DNA from: Phaffia rhodozyma
Taxonomy: Eukaryota; Basidiomycota; Tremellomycetes; Cystofilobasidiales; Mrakiaceae
Direction: 5' to 3'
Assembly: GCA_014706385.1 (NCBI GenBank)
Contig: JACGZH010000004.1
Coordinates: 310,001-374,000, forward strand
Length of the DNA: 64,000 bases
Under the pieces are notes generated by a model. That model had not been told where the DNA came from and made no database searches. It saw nothing but the letters and a program-made list of their open reading frames with translations. Of the stretch, positions 59,478 to 64,000 are shown piece by piece; positions within the stretch are counted from its first letter, which is position 1, and each line of letters begins with the position of its first letter. The translations under genes were made by a program, and so were the position numbers.

Positions 59478-61079
59478 TTAGGCAGAAGAAACACCCCGAG
59501 CGGATCGTTTCTTGGCCTTTGAAGCTGCCATTGGGTCGACCATGACACTAGTCGGCCCTTTCACGTACTTGCTGACAAGAGGCCCCTCAGCTGCATGGTG
59601 AAAAGAGTAGACGGAAACAGGATCAGTGATGGGATATTATTAGTATTTTAAAAAGGGAAGAAAGCAATCACATACAATGAATGCCCTGTCGATGTCGGTC
59701 AAGATCATGAGCTCGGGAGAACGATCGCCCACAACCTTTGTGACTGCAAGCGAAAGGCTTGGGTCGGCTGGGGTCGTGAGTCAACATGTGAGACTATGTT
59801 GTGAAAGAATGAAACAAACAGAGGTAAATATGCGATTGGTTATCAAGGTCTGAAACTTAAAACACTAACCTTCAAATTGAATGCTCTCGCAAAACCTCGC
59901 TTGCAGATGATGCAGACGTGTCGTTTCTTGGGGTCTTGGGCAGTGACTTCGATATTCCAGGGGATCATTTCGCGAACAACTCGGGTGGCACTGTTCTTGG
60001 TGTTGTCCGAAACACTCGGAGACAGGACGGCGTAAGGCCTAAAATGCATCAAAAACAAGAAGGTGAAAAGTCAGCCAGCAATAAGGAAAATTAGATGAGG
60101 AAATGAAAACGTACGTAGAAGCAGACGTGGCAGGGGATCCACCATCGGCACCGAGAGGTTCGATGGGTAGATGGTAGGTTTGAGGGTATGAAGCCCAGGC
60201 TTCCCGCACATCAGGAGCAATCGCACTGGCGAGCAGCGAGGATGACGGCTGGACGGTATTTTCCATTCCAAAGACGTCCAACCCGTACAAGTCAAGGTCG
60301 TTGCACTCATAGGTAAGACCAGAGAACGACTTAATGTCCAAGTCAGTCAATGGGTAAGTGGTCTGAAGGCCCATCTGAGACATAAGAGGCGAGCCGATGA
60401 AGGAGGATGCCGAGGAAGACGAAGCAGAAGAACCATGATCGTCCATCAAAACAGGTGGTGACGCATAGGCAGACTGGGCCAAGACCGAGTTGGATGTAGG
60501 ACTGAAAGCAGAGCCAGAGCCGTCGGATTGAATGGAATGCTTCCTTGAACCAATGACCTGAGAGCCAGAAGGCCAGGATTGGAGTGGTGCACCCTGCCAG
60601 AGGTGTTGCTGCGGAGGCTGGGCAACAAATGCCGAAGAAACTCCAGGGAACGTATCTTGACCAAGACCATTTCCGTTGGAAGTTCGATTCAACAATGCCT
60701 CAATCGCTTTGGCCTGGATCATAACAATCTCATCGGACTGGTTTTGAAGGGAGCCGATAGATGTCAACAAGGTTGAATCTTCACTAACAGCGGCGACCGA
60801 GCGATAGTACTGCGCAGTTCGGTTGGTTTCATACACGATCGATGCCTGCCCGTTGAGATAAGCGGCGATGGCGGCAACAGCCTGGGCAGTCGAAGGAGGT
60901 CCAAACGGAGGGGACTGAATCTCTGGTCGAGAGTATTGTTGAGATTGTGCCATAAGCTGGGACTGGATTGGAGACGTGTACTGGGGTTGAGCAAATAGAG
61001 GGCCAGATGAATTCTGCGAGGGACACTGGGAGGCTTGCTGCAGGTACAACTGCTCGTTATAAGTGTTGACGGACGCCAT
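59478..61079 (-). CDS. C2H2 zinc-finger transcription factor (two fingers)
   Basis: A nuclear DNA-binding protein. The first exon (about 60110-61079) is a 320-residue Gln/Ser/Pro-rich region with polar blocks (QLMAQSQQYSRPEIQSPP, LAQSAYASPPVL), probably a transactivation region. Exons near the C-terminus give PYAVLSPSVSDNTKNS, then finger 1 (CIICKRGFARAFNLKTHMLTH). After the linker DPSRPKPFA comes finger 2 (CSHKGCGRSFSRAHDLDRHRQGIH). The fingers have normal C-x2/x4-C and H-x3/x4-H ligands. A short basic end (AASKAKKRSARGVSSA) stops at 59478. The RAFNLKTH/RAHDLDRH helices resemble Crz1-like fungal fingers, but I cannot assign a regulon. The start at 61079 (MASVNTY) is the first ATG of a long open frame. 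Confidence 0.87.
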
Positions 61080-62189
61080 TGTATTGGAGGTCTTTGAGGC
61101 TCTTTCTGTGAATAGTTTTGGGATTTGGATGGATGGGAGAGGAACAAATCCAAAGAAGAGAAAAGACTGATGTTTAAGAAGAAAAGAGAAGAATTAGGGA
61201 AAAGGGATCAAGAACAAGAAAGGACGATGTGTGACCCGAGTGATACATATAGCCAAAAAATTCTAAAGTTAGGTGGAGTGAAAACCGGGGTGATCTATAT
61301 AGAGCGCGAATTCAGAGTCTCGGCCTTAAAGAGAAACAAATAAGGAAGGAAAGACAATCAAACAGACACAGGTTGTATGCCGGTCGGTAAATATACACGT
61401 TCGATCGGTCTTCAAAGGCGATACTTGGCGGGGTCTGTTTGTTCTGCGAAAATCATCCAACTGTTGACGCTACGTCGACGAAGATAATATACCGACCGGC
61501 CGTGAGAAGAAAGTTGGATCATTATATCCCTCAACGTGAAGCGGCCGATAGACTCCGAGTCACGGTGTTTGCAAATCTCTCAATACACCGGCTGGTTAAG
61601 GAAAAGAGCGACCAAGATTAGAAACGTATACAGATTGACAAGGAACTTGTGGTCCTGACGTGATTATGTATCTGATTGTCAACGGCTCAGTTTTAATGGT
61701 GAGTGGCAATGTCGAAACATAAAGGAGAATATCACTGCTACTGCGCAGGGAATTGATTAACGAAAGTGAAGGAATGCAATGCAGATCCAATATAACTATG
61801 CATAACAACGAGAAAAGAGGACGGAATAAACTAGAGGATTTTCGATCAACAGCTGTATGATACCTAGATAGAGTGGCAAACAGATGACAGTGATGAGAAT
61901 TTAGCCTGTAGAAAAAAAAGAAAAGAAAAAAAAAGTGATCAGCTCTGATATAAATCAGCCTTGATGGTTCATCAACACCCAAACGGTAAATGTTGTTATG
62001 CTTTGGGCTGTGAGTCTATACATGTTGCCCATATACCCCTTCTTTGTGCTGACATGTAAACGTCCGGACACTGAATCAGTGAAGGTTTGGCTTGTTCTAT
62101 TGACTACTACGACGGGTGTGATGACGTTTGCGGCTCAAACGAGATGGTAGCAAAGACAGCGGAAGACATTCTATATATGTTTCGTCGGT
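61080..62189. other. Intergenic up to the repeat boundary
   Basis: Promoter side of the zinc-finger gene and 1.1 kb of unique AT-rich sequence. No gene was supported. At 62190 it changes abruptly to the sequence found at base 1 of the window. Confidence 0.6.
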
Positions 62190-62203
62190 CGATCCCGACA
62201 GCA

Positions 62204-62359
<156 letters not shown>

Positions 62360-62769
62360 AGAGAAAATCACAGCCAGCCGACCAGAGAGCGAACGAGCGA
62401 ACGAGCCAGAAAAGCCAGCTTGAGAAGACAAAGAAGGAAGGAGGCAAACGAAGAAAGGAGGCAAACAAACGAAGGAGGACGACGAAGGAAGAAGAGCTAG
62501 GTCGATATGTCATGTAGAGAAGGACGATAGTATACAACTTGGCCACAGTGCTAGTTCACATTTTTCAGATATCAACGAAAGGAAAGGAAAGGAAAGGAGA
62601 AGATAGAGAGAGCGCAGGGTAGACGCCCAAACAGACGCCCAGACAGACGCCTCGATTGGAGGCCAGTCAGGAGGCCAAACAAGAGGCCAGACAAGAGGCT
62701 AGCCAGGAAACAGGTGGAGAACAAAGAAGGCAGCGGGGAAGCAAGACAGAAGGACAGAAGGCGGCCACC

Positions 62770-64000
62770 CTAGTTGTTCCACCACCTGGCAAACCAGTTC
62801 GAGTTCTTGTTGGCCAGAGCCTCCAAAGCCTCGTTCTCGGCCTCGTTCTCGTCGATCTCCCGGATCCCAGACACCAGGTCGACCTCGGCCGGCGGGATGA
62901 TCTTGGTCTTGTACACGAGCTTGTAGCCAAAGTAGGCGATCGCAAACACAGGCAGACCGATGTAGTTCGTCACGAACGAGATCGGCTGGAACTTGGGGAA
63001 GAACGAGTCGTAGCCCTTGAAGATGACGATGAAGCCGGTGAAGAAGAGCGCGATCCACGCGCCGTACGGTTGGAACGGTGCCTTGTACGGCAGGTCGTCC
63101 CGGGACATGCCCTGGGCGGCGAGCGCCTTCATGAACCGGATGTGCGACCACAGGATGCACATCCACGTGAGCGCACCAAACATCGAGATGAGCGACACAA
63201 AGTACTTGAACACCGTCAGCGCAGATGTCGCCACCGAGCAGTACGACAGTCCACAGAACGCCGTGCAGAGCAGAAGCGCGTTGAACGGGATCCCCCGTCG
63301 GCTGACCTTGGCAAAGATGCTGGGCGCCTGGCCCTCGACGGCAAGCGCGAAGAGCGTCCGGGAGCCGATGTAGAGATCAGAGTTCGCAGCAGAGAACACG
63401 AAGAGCAGGATCGCAGCGTTGATGATCGACGGAAGCGTCTTGATCCCCGAGATCGTGATCGCGACGACAAACGGCGATGCGTTCGCGTTCGCCGACGACT
63501 TGATCGCACCCGCCAGCAGCTTGCTGTTCGACGGCACAAGCAGACCGACCACCGTGATCCCTCCGATGTAGAACACAAGGATCCGCCAGAACGTCCGCCG
63601 GATCGCCTTCGGAATCTCCCGTCGCGGGTTCTTGCTCTCTCCGACCGTCACACCGACAAGCTCGGTACCGATCAGCGCAAAGAGCGCATTCGGGAACGCA
63701 TAGAAGATCCCGAGGAACACACCGGCCGGAGTGTTGTATCCGTAGTGGGAGAACGGCCCGGGTTCCTTCCAGTATCGGAAACCGATCCGGTCGTGCGACG
63801 GCCCTCCGCCGAGATCGAGGACGATACCGAGGATGATCAGGCCGGTGAGCACGGTGACCTTGATGGCACTCATCCAGAACTCGAACTCGCTGTGTGGGGT
63901 GTGAGGGGTGTGGGGTGTGAGGGGTGTGAGGTGCGTCATGCACAGGCAGAAACGAAAAGATACAGCCCGGTCAGCCAGCCAGTCGAGCGCATGCCTCCCT
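62770..64000 (-). CDS. Amino-acid permease, second copy, 3' part only
   Basis: The last exon (62770-63889) encodes the same protein sequence as 461-1580, from GEFEFW to FARWWNN. The preceding intron starts at 63890 and runs out of the window before its donor, expected near 64032. It is cut by the window edge, not visibly broken. Whether the full gene is present depends on what lies beyond 64000. Confidence 0.9.
   Translation of the reverse strand, partial: GRHALDWLADRAVSFRFCLCMTHLTPLTPHTPHTPHSEFEFWMSAIKVTVLTGLIILGIVLDLGGGPSHDRIGFRYWKEPGPFSHYGYNTPAGVFLGIFYAFPNALFALIGTELVGVTVGESKNPRREIPKAIRRTFWRILVFYIGGITVVGLLVPSNSKLLAGAIKSSANANASPFVVAITISGIKTLPSIINAAILLFVFSAANSDLYIGSRTLFALAVEGQAPSIFAKVSRRGIPFNALLLCTAFCGLSYCSVATSALTVFKYFVSLISMFGALTWMCILWSHIRFMKALAAQGMSRDDLPYKAPFQPYGAWIALFFTGFIVIFKGYDSFFPKFQPISFVTNYIGLPVFAIAYFGYKLVYKTKIIPPAEVDLVSGIREIDENEAENEALEALANKNSNWFARWWNN

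Overview
This is nuclear DNA from a fungus, most likely a basidiomycete. That reading rests on intron-rich genes with short GT-AG introns, and on a gene set that includes a Cas1p-type polysaccharide O-acetyltransferase, a CSL (CBF1/RBP-J/LAG-1) transcription factor, a sterol C-24 methyltransferase (ERG6) and a GRG-1/CCG-1 glucose-repressible protein. I cannot place it to genus. About 23 genes are supported, roughly one per 2.8 kb on both strands. All are reconstructed from spliced reading frames, so inner exon limits are inferred from GT/AG sites and family conservation.

Layout. 1-3017: amino-acid permease (minus). 3018-6712: repeat-rich intergenic DNA. 6713-9934: an MDR-family oxidoreductase and peptidyl-tRNA hydrolase 2. 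11673-15403: Wee1-like kinase. 16984-17878: orphan single-pass membrane protein. 18814-22180: divergent JMJD4-like oxygenase and acyl-CoA-binding/ankyrin protein. 22245-25093: CSL factor. 25720-28358: membrane-anchored SGNH/PC-esterase. 28675-33755: divergent RRP1/Nop52 and an IQM-like calmodulin-binding protein. 34578-35299: secreted double-psi beta-barrel protein. 37289-42785: Cas1p O-acetyltransferase and a GNAT acetyltransferase. 43048-44958: MED6. 45556-50435: ERG6 and choline kinase, divergent. 51321-53269: orphan protein and unresolved exons. 53270-55151: CLN3/battenin. 55374-55819: GRG-1-like. 56461-58683: arrestin-like. 59478-61079: two-finger C2H2 factor. 62190-64000: second copy of the start of the window.

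The genes are mostly housekeeping (cell cycle, transcription, ribosome biogenesis, lipid and surface-polysaccharide modification) with no operon-like logic. I saw no transposon, rRNA, tRNA or CRISPR array.

The strongest anomaly is the head-to-tail duplication: bases 1-1707 recur at 62190-64000 with the same permease C-terminus. The only differences I found are 30 extra GAAA units in the second copy and 16 bp missing from an intronic minisatellite. The window's first base is also the first base of the repeat. This fits a circular contig, a 62.2-kb tandem duplication or an assembly overlap. Other points of interest are an IQM-like protein of a family best known from plants, a DWG in place of DFG in the Wee1-like kinase, a probable GC-AG intron in the CSL gene, and a 20-bp perfect CRE palindrome upstream of the GRG-1-like gene.
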